Translations under genes and position numbers: made by a program
DNA from: Pleurocapsa minor HA4230-MV1
Lineage (GTDB): Bacteria; Cyanobacteriota; Cyanobacteriia; Cyanobacteriales; Xenococcaceae
Reading direction: 5' to 3'
Assembly (NCBI GenBank): GCA_019359095.1
Contig: JAHHHZ010000022.1
Coordinates: forward strand, 96,168-160,167
DNA: 64,000 nt
Part shown: positions 17,030-24,880 of the stretch, piece by piece
Position numbering within the stretch: position 1 is the stretch's first letter
How the letters are laid out: each line of letters begins with the position of its first letter
The notes under the pieces: generated by a model
Databases searched by the model: none
Told to the model about the DNA's origin: nothing
Seen by the model: the letters and a program-made list of their open reading frames with translations, nothing else

Positions 17030-17338
17030 ATGTCAGGAATGATTACTACTGGAGATACTAATATTAGTACTTATGGCAATCGCACGATCGCTATAGAGGT
17101 CACTGGTGTTTGTCGTCAAGACGTAATGCGCACTAGTAACTATACAGTGAAAGTGCCTTATAGTCGTATGTCTCAGACTATTCAAAGTATTAATCGCCTG
17201 GGGGGGAAAGTAGCAGGTATTTCTTTAGGCAATACTGAAATTGAAGCTGCTACGCCCGCGCCAACTGAGGCAGAACCAAAACCTCAAGAAGATACTCAAA
17301 GACGTTCTGGCGGGAGAAAAAACCGCAACCGCAAGTAA
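17030..17338 (+). CDS. small CpcD-like linker with a charged tail
   Basis: A 102-residue protein. Residues about 18-67 form a stand-alone CpcD-like domain (TIAIEVTGVCRQDVMRTSNY to 'SINRLGGKVAGISLG'), the fold that caps rod ends in CpcD. The last 35 residues are an acidic Pro/Glu-rich stretch followed by a strongly basic end 'RRSGGRKNRNRK'. It has an excellent ribosome-binding site AGGAGG. The known cpeCDESTR order in Fremyella has no such gene between cpeE and cpeS. It may cap the phycoerythrin rod, with the basic tail contacting something else. This is inference. Confidence 0.75.
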   Translation: MSGMITTGDTNISTYGNRTIAIEVTGVCRQDVMRTSNYTVKVPYSRMSQTIQSINRLGGKVAGISLGNTEIEAATPAPTEAEPKPQEDTQRRSGGRKNRNRK

Positions 17339-17369
17339 TTTTAACTTGAGATTATAATTACTTGATTTT

Positions 17370-17395
17370 CTAGCAGCATCCTTGATTGTTGCTAG
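17370..17395 (+). promoter_or_regulatory. hairpin upstream of cpeS
   Basis: A 9-bp stem (CTAGCAGCA pairing with TGTTGCTAG, one G-U) around an 8-nt loop, between the small linker gene and cpeS. No T-run follows, so it is a possible partial terminator or processing site. Confidence 0.45.
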
Positions 17396-17488
17396 GAATT
17401 GGTTAAACTGGACGACAATAGTTACCTTAAAATAAAAATCAATTAAAACTTTCTTTTTTTAGCTAAATACTTCCAGAGTAGAAAATCC

Positions 17489-18040
17489 ATGAACATTGAT
17501 GAGTTTGTCGAACGTTCTTTGGGAAAATGGCGATCGCAGCGCAGCGCTCACCATTTAGCATTTCACCACTTTGAAGAAGTTACTTCCCAAATTGAAATTC
17601 TTCCTCTAGAAAACGACGACGAAAAAGTGATTGCTTTATGCAAAGCAAACCAAATAGATCCGCATCTTGTTACTAGTCCTTTTTACATGACTTGGGAAGG
17701 AGAATCTGACTGGGATGAAGACGAGGTATTGGCGGGATCGACGGTTTTAGTTCCTGTCCCAGATCTCGAAAACCCTAGTCAGGGGAGACTTTTAAGAGAA
17801 CAAGGGTATGCCGAAACAGTTGCAGCGATCGGGCAATATCAATTAATTGAAGATGGTTCTTTCGTGCTACATACTCAGTATGAAAGAGCAACTGCTGAAG
17901 AGAAAATTTGGTTTGCTACGCCAAACTTGCGATTTCGGGTATCTTTGATTAAAACAGGAGATGGCAAAGGAGTTACGACAGCTTCTTTTTCTTCTGAGAT
18001 TCGTTCTCTGAATTTGGCTGAACAATCCAACAGTGACTAA
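17489..18040 (+). CDS. cpeS: CpeS, phycoerythrin-type bilin lyase
   Basis: A 183-residue S-type lyase that attaches a bilin to the Cys-82-type site of phycobiliproteins. In phycoerythrin operons CpeS acts on CpeA/CpeB with phycoerythrobilin. Typical blocks are 'MNIDEFVERSLGKWRSQRSA' at the start and 'GSTVLVPVPDLENPSQGRLL'. It lies between the linker genes and cpeT as in cpeCDESTR operons, which supports CpeS over CpcS, although sequence alone could fit a CpcS-I type enzyme. Five 7-bp repeats begin right at the stop codon. Confidence 0.85.
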   Translation: MNIDEFVERSLGKWRSQRSAHHLAFHHFEEVTSQIEILPLENDDEKVIALCKANQIDPHLVTSPFYMTWEGESDWDEDEVLAGSTVLVPVPDLENPSQGRLLREQGYAETVAAIGQYQLIEDGSFVLHTQYERATAEEKIWFATPNLRFRVSLIKTGDGKGVTTASFSSEIRSLNLAEQSNSD

Positions 18041-18041
18041 T

Positions 18042-18076
18042 GGGTAATAGGTAATGGGTAATGGGTAATAGGTAAT
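18042..18076. repeat. heptamer tandem repeat (GGGTAAT/AGGTAAT x5)
   Basis: Five consecutive 7-bp units begin two bases after the cpeS stop codon. They lie inside the operon, between cpeS and cpeT. Confidence 0.9.
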
Positions 18077-18196
18077 AGAGTTTCAGCGGAATTAAACTGC
18101 TTGCCACAAAGTTATTTTTGAGCATCGGATTTAGTCTAAGATCTTTGATTTTTTTTGAATAATTTATTGCTGTAAAAATTTTATAAACACAAGATA

Positions 18197-18829
18197 ATGT
18201 TGACTAGAGAAAATCATTCAGCACAAGACAATAACTTGCTTCATGAGCTTGCGCGTCTCATGTCGGGAGATTTTTCTAATCGTCAACAGTCTGATGCCGA
18301 TCCCAAGAATTATGCTCATATTCGCATTTTTTTTCGTCCCCTTCCCTGGGACTTTTTTTCGGGAATTGGCTTTTATTCAGAGCAAGTTTACGATTACAAT
18401 CTTTGGACTCCCTATCGTCAAGGAATTCATCGCCTCATAGATCGAGGAGATGATATTTATATTGAAAACTATAGTCTTCAAGACGCGGAAAATTATGCAG
18501 GTTCGGGTCATAATCGCGATATTCTGCTGACTATCCCTAATGATTGTATTGAACGTCGTCATAACTGTTCGATGGTGTTCTGGAAAGAAGGGGAAATGTT
18601 TCGCGGTAGTGTTGAGCCAGGAAATAAATGTCTGATTCATCGCAAAGGTGTAAATACTTATCTGGTTAGTAGCGTTGAGCTAACTGAAACAACCTGGATT
18701 AGTTGGGATCGAGGTATGGATCTAGAAAGTCACGAGCAGATTTGGGGTTCGGCAGCAGGGCCATTAAAGTTCACCAAGAAAGAAAGCTTTGCTCATGAAC
18801 TACCTTGGATTGCTGAAGATAAAAGCTAA
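18197..18829 (+). CDS. cpeT: CpeT, CpcT/CpeT-family bilin lyase or chaperone
   Basis: A 210-residue member of the CpcT/CpeT family, which attaches or escorts bilins for the Cys-153/165-type site of beta subunits. Family features are 'LARLMSGDFSNRQQ' near the start, 'FYSEQVYDYNLWTPYRQGIH' in the middle and 'CSMVFWKEGEMFRGSVEPGN'. CpeT is preferred to CpcT because of its position between cpeS and cpeR. The 157-bp gap upstream holds a heptamer repeat. The ATG at 18197 gives a slightly longer N-terminus than usual. Confidence 0.88.
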   Translation: MLTRENHSAQDNNLLHELARLMSGDFSNRQQSDADPKNYAHIRIFFRPLPWDFFSGIGFYSEQVYDYNLWTPYRQGIHRLIDRGDDIYIENYSLQDAENYAGSGHNRDILLTIPNDCIERRHNCSMVFWKEGEMFRGSVEPGNKCLIHRKGVNTYLVSSVELTETTWISWDRGMDLESHEQIWGSAAGPLKFTKKESFAHELPWIAEDKS

Positions 18830-18910
18830 ATAGTTAATTTGTTAAAGTCTTGCTTGGCTATTCAAATTATTGATTAACTGATCAAAATAAATATAAATAA
18901 ATCAAGAAAA

Positions 18911-19252
18911 ATGATTATTACATCGGAGCTAACGGTAAGAAGTATGCTGCCACCAGTAGCTCGCAAAAAAATGCAAGCTTGGATTAGAAGTCGTCATTTA
19001 ATTTGTTCGGGTAACTTTTTTATACTTGAAACTCTTGAGTATTCAACCATTGAGAGATTTGAAGAGTGCGTCCAGGGATTAGGTGGAACTTTTATTGCGG
19101 TTGAACCTATTCGTAAAGTTTGGATTGGAAATCATCGTCAGGTAATTTTGTATCAGGCTAGAGCTAGTTTACATACTCCTCATCACGAATTAAAACAGTA
19201 TTGGATTAAATATGGCGGCTTTTATACCAGGTTTGACGAAAAATCTTGTTAA
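18911..19252 (+). CDS. cpeR: CpeR, activator of phycoerythrin gene expression
   Basis: A 113-residue protein of the CpeR/PcyR type, required in other cyanobacteria for transcription of the phycoerythrin structural genes cpeBA. Conserved blocks are 'MLPPVARKKMQAWIRSRHLI', 'SGNFFILETLEYSTIERFEE', 'KVWIGNHRQVILYQARASL' and 'LKQYWIKYGGFYTRFDE'. An internal ATG at 18944 would start at 'MLPPVARKK' and might be the true start. The ATG at 18911 adds 11 residues. It is the last gene of the operon, followed by a terminator at 19282. Confidence 0.9.
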   Translation: MIITSELTVRSMLPPVARKKMQAWIRSRHLICSGNFFILETLEYSTIERFEECVQGLGGTFIAVEPIRKVWIGNHRQVILYQARASLHTPHHELKQYWIKYGGFYTRFDEKSC

Positions 19253-19563
19253 TAACGCTAGCAAACACTAAAGTCTAAGTAAGAAGAGTAAGTTTTGCAT
19301 TTTGTAATCTCTTCTGGTTTTTTTGACGAAAATTTAAGTAATAATAATCAATCAATTTCGATGGTTGTGCTTTACAATACAAGTAGCTTCAGCATCTCAC
19401 TAATTATTATTAATACTGCAAAAGCAATACAATAAGTTCAACAATTACACAGTCCGATAAAATAAACTTAAGTATTGACCTATATATAGCTTCACTACTA
19501 GATGAATTTTAGTTAGGTTTCAAATTAAATAGCTGAAATTAGACCTCAAAGAGCAAAATAAGT
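19253..19563. other. intergenic gap after the cpe operon
   Basis: Besides the terminator at 19282-19324, this 311-bp AT-rich stretch should hold the promoter of the coiled-coil gene. I see no open frame and no clear -35/-10 pair. Confidence 0.5.
19282..19324 (+). terminator. rho-independent terminator of the cpe operon
   Basis: A 7-bp stem AGAAGAG / CTCTTCT (19282-19288 and 19309-19315) with a 20-nt loop is followed by GG and a run of seven T residues. It lies 30 bp after the cpeR stop and marks the end of the operon. Confidence 0.7.
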
Positions 19564-21750
19564 ATGCCACGTAAAAAAACTAAGTCAACAAAATCTACTA
19601 ATAGACCTCTTAAAACAGTCAGTTTTCTCGAAAAGTCTCAAGTAGGAATTTCTCTAACTTCCCAGGCGGTGGAAAACCTCAATGAAATTGTCGAATCCAC
19701 TGGTCTATCAAAATCAGGGGTTATTGAAGGCTTGGTTACAGGAAATTTAGCGATCGCCAGTCAGATAGCAAAAAAAACGATTTCCATCGAATCAAATAGT
19801 AATAATGATTCGGAAAATATCACTACTAAAATTCAGGTAGTAGATGGTGCTGTAACACGGGAAATTCAGCCAGAAACAGGAAAATCATCAGAGGGTGAAG
19901 AAGGTCAATCTACGGCGCTGATTGAATTAAAAGAAAAGATTAAAGAACACAAGGCAAACTATCAAGCATTGAAAAAATATGCTCAAGAGCAAGAAGCCTT
20001 GGTTAAAAAACTGATCAAGCAGGTAGAATCACAAACCGCTCTCGAATCAAACGAAGAACAGCAGAAAATTGAGCAATTAGAAGCGCAGTTTAATCAGGAG
20101 TTAGATCGACTTAAGCAACAGCTAGCGGATCGAGAAGCAGGACAAAAAACTACAGCAGAAAGTTTGGCAACTAGCGAAGCTAAAATTCAAGAGCTTGAAC
20201 GACAGTTATCTACACAGCAAGAGAGCGACAACACACTACAGCTTCAATTAGCAGAAAAAGAGTCAGCATTAACTAAGCTACAAAATCAGTTAGATGAAAA
20301 ACAAGCTGAAATAGATAGTGTTAATCAAGTTCAAAGTCAATTAGCAGAGAAAGAATCAGCGCTAGCTCAATTACAACAACAGTTAGAAGAAAAACAAGCC
20401 GAGATTGAGAGTGCCAACAGCGATCGCTCGTCAGTTCAAAATCAACTAGCAGAGAAAGAATCAGCCTTAGCTCAATTACAACAACAGTTAGAAGAAAAAC
20501 AAGCCGAGATTGAGAGTGCCAACAGCGATCGCTCTTCAGTTCAAAGTCAATTAGCAGAGAAAGAATCGGCGCTAACTCAGTTACAACAACAGTTAGAACA
20601 AAAACAAGCCGAGATTGAGAGTTTAATAGGCGATCGCTCTTCAGTCCAAAGTCAACTAGCAGAAAAAGAATCAGCCTTAGCTCAATTACAACAACAGTTA
20701 GAAGAAAAACAAGCCGAGATTGAGAGTGCCAACAGCGATCGCTCTTCAGTTCAAAGTCAATTAGCAGAGAAAGAATCGGCGCTAACTCAGTTACAACAAC
20801 AGTTAGAACAAAAGCAAGCCGAGATTGAGAGTTTAATAGGCGATCGCTCGTCAGTCCAAAATCAATTAGCAGAGAAAGAATCAGCGCTAACTCAATTACA
20901 ACAACAGTTAGAAGAAAAACAAGCTGAGGTAGATAGTGTTAATCGCGATCGCTCCTCAGTTCAAAATCAACTAGCAGAAAAAGAATCGGCGTTAGCTCAA
21001 TTACAACAACAGTTAGAAGAAAAGCAAGCCGAGATTGAGAGTGCCAACAGCGATCGCTCCTCAGTTCAACAGCAACTTTCTCAGGCATCTGATAGCAGTA
21101 AAAATCTGCAAATTCAATTAACTGATGCTCAACAACAGTTAGGAACATTTAGGGAGCAAATCCAACAGCAGCAAGGAGAATTAGATCGTCTTCGTGCCGA
21201 GAATCAAGGTAGTCAAAAACAACTCAATGATAAGCAAGGGCAAATTGTTAACTTAGAGCAGCAAATTAACCAGCAAAAGGTTCAGATTGAAGAACAAAAT
21301 AGAGTTGCTCAAGACTTACAGCATAAAGTTACACAGCAAGAGCAGCAGGTAAAAGAATTGTCGCAGCAGATTGAATCTACAGAACAGGCAATTAACCAAA
21401 CAAAAGAGCAACTTCAGCGCGAGATAGGGCAAAAAGAACAGCAGCTTGCTAATTTGAGACAAGAGACAACTAAACGTAGCGAATTAGAAATAGAAATAAG
21501 CGATCGCATCAAACTAGTTGAACAGCTAAACCGACAACTAGAAGAACAGGAGAAAAACAATGGCTTATTAGATTTAAAAGGTAATGAACAACAGGAATTG
21601 ATTGAAAGTCTGCGATCGCAATTAACAGAACAATCATCCTTAGCAGAGAAAATCAGCACCTCTAGTACTTACAAAACTTGGGCAATAATTCTCTTAGGAA
21701 TTTTATTAACTCTAGCTTCGGTAATTTCCGCCCAGTCTTATTTACATTAG
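19564..21750 (+). CDS. ribbon-helix-helix-like / long coiled-coil / C-terminal membrane-anchor protein
   Basis: A 728-residue protein in three parts. Residues about 27-62 ('VGISLTSQAVENLNEIVEST' then 'GLSKSGVIEGLV') resemble a CopG-type ribbon-helix-helix DNA-binding domain. Residues about 125-700 form an extremely Gln/Glu-rich coiled coil. Within it are seven full 35-residue (five-heptad) repeats and one shorter degenerate copy of the type LAEKESALAQLQQQLEEKQA. The last 25 residues hold one membrane segment (WAIILLGILLTLASVISAQ), giving a tail anchor. The function is unknown. The architecture suggests tethering of DNA or a filament to a membrane, which is inference. Confidence 0.8.
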   Translation: MPRKKTKSTKSTNRPLKTVSFLEKSQVGISLTSQAVENLNEIVESTGLSKSGVIEGLVTGNLAIASQIAKKTISIESNSNNDSENITTKIQVVDGAVTREIQPETGKSSEGEEGQSTALIELKEKIKEHKANYQALKKYAQEQEALVKKLIKQVESQTALESNEEQQKIEQLEAQFNQELDRLKQQLADREAGQKTTAESLATSEAKIQELERQLSTQQESDNTLQLQLAEKESALTKLQNQLDEKQAEIDSVNQVQSQLAEKESALAQLQQQLEEKQAEIESANSDRSSVQNQLAEKESALAQLQQQLEEKQAEIESANSDRSSVQSQLAEKESALTQLQQQLEQKQAEIESLIGDRSSVQSQLAEKESALAQLQQQLEEKQAEIESANSDRSSVQSQLAEKESALTQLQQQLEQKQAEIESLIGDRSSVQNQLAEKESALTQLQQQLEEKQAEVDSVNRDRSSVQNQLAEKESALAQLQQQLEEKQAEIESANSDRSSVQQQLSQASDSSKNLQIQLTDAQQQLGTFREQIQQQQGELDRLRAENQGSQKQLNDKQGQIVNLEQQINQQKVQIEEQNRVAQDLQHKVTQQEQQVKELSQQIESTEQAINQTKEQLQREIGQKEQQLANLRQETTKRSELEIEISDRIKLVEQLNRQLEEQEKNNGLLDLKGNEQQELIESLRSQLTEQSSLAEKISTSSTYKTWAIILLGILLTLASVISAQSYLH
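20327..21067. repeat. 105-bp in-gene tandem repeats, each with a HIP1 site
   Basis: Seven full 105-bp units (plus one shorter degenerate unit upstream) encode the 35-residue coiled-coil repeats. A GCGATCGC octamer occurs once per unit at 20420, 20525, 20630, 20735, 20840, 20945 and 21050, exactly 105 bp apart. Two neighbouring units are themselves duplicated as a 210-bp block. Confidence 0.9.
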
Positions 21751-21810
21751 ATTTGACTAAAAAACAAACATATTCACTACTTAAATCCTCTAACTTTAGG
21801 TAGAAGTTAA

Positions 21811-21880
21811 ACTTTTGACTTTTGACTTTTGACTTTTGACTTTTGACTTTTGACTTTTGACTTTTGACTTTTGACTTTTG
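21811..21880. repeat. heptamer tandem repeat (ACTTTTG x10)
   Basis: Ten perfect copies of a 7-bp unit lie between the ends of the coiled-coil gene and the convergent minus-strand gene, ending five bases before the latter's stop codon. Confidence 0.95.
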
Positions 21881-21885
21881 AATTA

Positions 21886-22689
21886 CTATTCATTGCTCAT
21901 TGTCAAATGATAGCGATATAAAGCAACTGGGCGATCGCCTGCTGCGAAGTAATCGGGATCTTGAGGTGAAAGATAAATTGCCGTCATCTGTTCGGCGCTA
22001 ATCTTGCCAGCATCTAATAACTGATAGCTAGAGGTGGTTTCTACCTCGTTAAGGTAAAGTCTTTCAGGGGATCTAAATAGCTGCTGAGTAACTTCTGTGG
22101 CGATAAATTCGCGCTCTGTGGGAATTTCTCGACCTCTACCTGTTATTTTAGAGATTAGCTTACGTTCGCCTTTTAAAAAAGTTATTTGCTGATTGGGGTT
22201 ATCGGGGTCAATTTTTACTTTATAGACATTCTCATCTCCTAAATAAGCTTCAGCAATTTTGGTACCGTTAAACGTCCGATCTGCAACTACTAAAGGTGAC
22301 ACTGATTTAAACGCTGATAGAAATCCTTTGCGGAGAGTGTCATATTCTGTGCCAAATCTAACTTGAAAAGCGATCGCGCGATCGAGGTATTGCTGATTAT
22401 CGTTAAATCCTGGCGTGACAATATCTGGCGCGAGGGGGGCAATTTGTTCAGTCAAGGTACTAGTCACATTCCAAGTTCCCGCCATCCACTCAGGATATTC
22501 TAAGTCTCCTTTGGCAAGCTTGACTGAGGGTTTATGCGTCCATTGTGGGAATTGCTCAACGCGATCTGATAAAGAAGCAGCAACAGCAGTTGAATTAAAA
22601 CTAAATAAAATTAGGCACATCAACATCATCTGGCTTAAATACTGTGTGATCTTGAAGAAGCGATCTTTAAAAGTAGTATTGTCCCTCAT
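21886..22689 (-). CDS. secreted DUF6816-like protein
   Basis: A 267-residue cyanobacterial protein with a signal peptide ('MMLMCLILFSFNSTAVAASL'), predicted to be in the thylakoid lumen or periplasm. The mature part starts 'LSDRVEQFPQWTHKPSV' and contains 'YPEWMAGTWNVTSTL', a lipocalin/THAP4-like beta-barrel opening. I associate it with the DUF6816 family, whose function is unknown. The ATG at 22689 is only 5 bp from the divergent start codon at 22695. A later start at 22629 (MMLMCL) would give a cleaner signal peptide and more promoter space. Confidence 0.75.
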   Translation of the reverse strand: MRDNTTFKDRFFKITQYLSQMMLMCLILFSFNSTAVAASLSDRVEQFPQWTHKPSVKLAKGDLEYPEWMAGTWNVTSTLTEQIAPLAPDIVTPGFNDNQQYLDRAIAFQVRFGTEYDTLRKGFLSAFKSVSPLVVADRTFNGTKIAEAYLGDENVYKVKIDPDNPNQQITFLKGERKLISKITGRGREIPTEREFIATEVTQQLFRSPERLYLNEVETTSSYQLLDAGKISAEQMTAIYLSPQDPDYFAAGDRPVALYRYHLTMSNE

Positions 22690-22694
22690 TAAAC

Positions 22695-23390
22695 ATGGCT
22701 CGATATATTATTAGCATCATTATCCCAGTTCTTAACGAAGCTACGATTATCAAAAAAACTTTGTCGCAATTGACGCAGCATTCAGAGATCGAAATTATTG
22801 TCGTTGATGGTGGAAGTCAAGATGATACAGTAGCGATCGCTAAATCTAGTGCAAAAGTCATAACTATGATCGGCAAAGGTAGAGCGGGACAAATGAACGC
22901 AGGAGCGAATGTAGCTCAATCAGATATTCTCTTGTTTCTTCATGCAGATACTCAACTACCAGCCAACTTTATCGAGCTAGTAAGCAAAACTTTAAACCAA
23001 AATCAGATCATTGCAGGCGCGTTTGAACTAGCCATTGATGCTTCGGGTATACCTTTGCGTGGGATTGAAATACTAGTCAAAGTGCGATCGCGTCTATTAT
23101 CTCTTCCTTATGGCGATCAGGCACTTTTTATCTCCAAACAAGCCTTTATCAAGGCTGGCGGATTTGCTGATTTACCGATTATGGAAGACTTTGAATTTAT
23201 TCAACGAGTTGGGAAGTTGGGACGAATTGCGATCGCTCCTGCTGCGGTGATAACTTCTGGAAGACGCTGGCAAAAGTTAGGAGTTTGGCAAACCACCTTA
23301 ATCAACCAACTGATGATTGCAGGTTACTATCTGGGTATTTCTCCCGCCAAGCTAAGTAAGTTTTATCGTAGTAGAGGAAAACGTAAGTGA
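22695..23390 (+). CDS. GT2 glycosyltransferase (TIGR04283-like)
   Basis: A 231-residue family 2 glycosyltransferase. It opens with 'ISIIIPVLNEATIIKKTLSQ', has 'VVDGGSQDDT' and the metal-binding region 'FLHADTQLP', and near the C-terminus 'IMEDFEFIQRVGKLG'. The short form matches the TIGR04283 group, which has been linked to arsenosugar biosynthesis in some bacteria. No arsenic gene is next to it, so the substrate is unknown. Cytoplasmic or membrane-peripheral. Confidence 0.85.
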   Translation: MARYIISIIIPVLNEATIIKKTLSQLTQHSEIEIIVVDGGSQDDTVAIAKSSAKVITMIGKGRAGQMNAGANVAQSDILLFLHADTQLPANFIELVSKTLNQNQIIAGAFELAIDASGIPLRGIEILVKVRSRLLSLPYGDQALFISKQAFIKAGGFADLPIMEDFEFIQRVGKLGRIAIAPAAVITSGRRWQKLGVWQTTLINQLMIAGYYLGISPAKLSKFYRSRGKRK

Positions 23391-23440
23391 TTCATTTTCC
23401 CCTCTCGTTCTTATCTACCCCAATCAGAAACGTTTAATTT

Positions 23441-24694
23441 CTAACACACAACTTCCAATTTAGATTCACATTCTTCCTTAGTTTGAAAATACCAATAAAG
23501 ATTAGCCACAGAAAGATCAGAGGCAATTGCAATATTCTTGGTTAATATATTATGTCCAGAGGCAGCAGCGCGGTTACTGACATAAATCTCATGTTGTTTT
23601 CTTAAATCAGGCGATACTTTGAACTTAAGTTGATCGACTAAAGAAAGATAATGAGATTTTTCTTGTAAATCTTCATATTGTGTTAATTCAATTGGTTTTT
23701 CAATTATTATTAATTCTCCCTCGCTGTCTTCAAGGTTGACAGTATTAGCTTGAGGAAGTGCTAAAAGTTCTAATTCTGAGGCTGGTAAAGCATTAATATA
23801 TTCAGCTTGATGTTGCCAAGTATTTAAAATTAATAAATCGCGATCACAAATACAAGCTATTTCAGGAAAGAGAAAATCAAGCTGATCTTGGGAATCACAA
23901 CTTTCGATTACTTGAAGGCATTCTTGACGAATTTTGTCCTGAAGATAAATAAGGCGATCGCTTACAGCAACCAATTCATTTTGTAATTGATAAGTTAATA
24001 TAATTGCCTGTTCTATTGCCCAAGCACACTCTAACCTTCTAATTTTTCCAGCAGCAGATGTTTCTAATAGTAAATCAGGATTATTATAATTTGCCACAGC
24101 TTCCCCCAATGTCTGTCTAGCGTTAGCAAGCTCAATTTTTCTACTGCTAGTATCTTGAAATTTCATTGCAGTTTGAATTAATTTTGTTGCTTCAATAAAT
24201 CTTCCATGAGCTTTGATTAACTCTAAACGGTGTTGTTGAAATTTAATATTTTCAGCTACACAATCAATATGTTCCATTATCTCTATTCCATGATCTTTTA
24301 AAGCAGCTTTAAGATCGAGAAAACCATCTTTAACTTCTAATTTTAATTGTTTAACTTCATTTTTTAATTTCATGGTTTGCCATAGATTCACTGCTGTTAA
24401 ACCTACTCCTAATGCTGTACCAACACCGATGACTGCGGTACTGGCTTGCAAAACTCCTAAAGTAGATTGAATAGCTTTAAATCCCTGATGGGTTTGATAC
24501 ATCTGCATCCCATTTAATATAGGCGATACAGGAGACATTAAAGGATTAATACTCATACCTACTGCATGACTAACAAATCTACCCGTTACCGCATCTCTCG
24601 CCATACCAATCGGTACACCAGTAGAAGTTAATACTTGAGCATATTTGCCCGCAGCCATACCAGCTTGAATTGCAGAAGGAAAACTAAATATCAT
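23441..24694 (-). CDS. long helical protein with a hydrophobic segment, divergent from a dynamin-like GTPase
   Basis: A 417-residue protein that I do not recognise. Residues 1-60 are glycine/methionine-rich and mildly hydrophobic. A hydrophobic segment at about 80-105 (TAVIGVGTALGVGLTAVNLW) could insert in membrane. Residues about 110-270 are strongly helical with coiled-coil character. The rest is acidic, ending in a helical 'NLYWYFQTKEECESKL'. The plan recalls membrane-active helical proteins, but no family can be named. It is divergently transcribed from the GTPase gene across an AT-rich gap of about 185 bp, so the two may be co-regulated. Confidence 0.7.
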   Translation of the reverse strand: MIFSFPSAIQAGMAAGKYAQVLTSTGVPIGMARDAVTGRFVSHAVGMSINPLMSPVSPILNGMQMYQTHQGFKAIQSTLGVLQASTAVIGVGTALGVGLTAVNLWQTMKLKNEVKQLKLEVKDGFLDLKAALKDHGIEIMEHIDCVAENIKFQQHRLELIKAHGRFIEATKLIQTAMKFQDTSSRKIELANARQTLGEAVANYNNPDLLLETSAAGKIRRLECAWAIEQAIILTYQLQNELVAVSDRLIYLQDKIRQECLQVIESCDSQDQLDFLFPEIACICDRDLLILNTWQHQAEYINALPASELELLALPQANTVNLEDSEGELIIIEKPIELTQYEDLQEKSHYLSLVDQLKFKVSPDLRKQHEIYVSNRAAASGHNILTKNIAIASDLSVANLYWYFQTKEECESKLEVVC

Positions 24695-24880
24695 TTTAAA
24701 TCTTTTTTATTTTTTTGTTATTCTCTCTCCAGACTAATCTTAGTAATTTGCTTTAAACAACCGTAGTTCTTCGTATTTTAGATAAATATTCGATAAATGT
24801 TTTTTTTGAAAGCATTAGTATAAATTTTATTTAGTTACTGGGAATAATAATTATAAATAATAAAATTGACTAACTATAGA

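Noticed and set aside
20327..21067. CRISPR-like regular repeats
   Set aside because: The repeats are in frame, encode a coiled coil and have no variable spacers.
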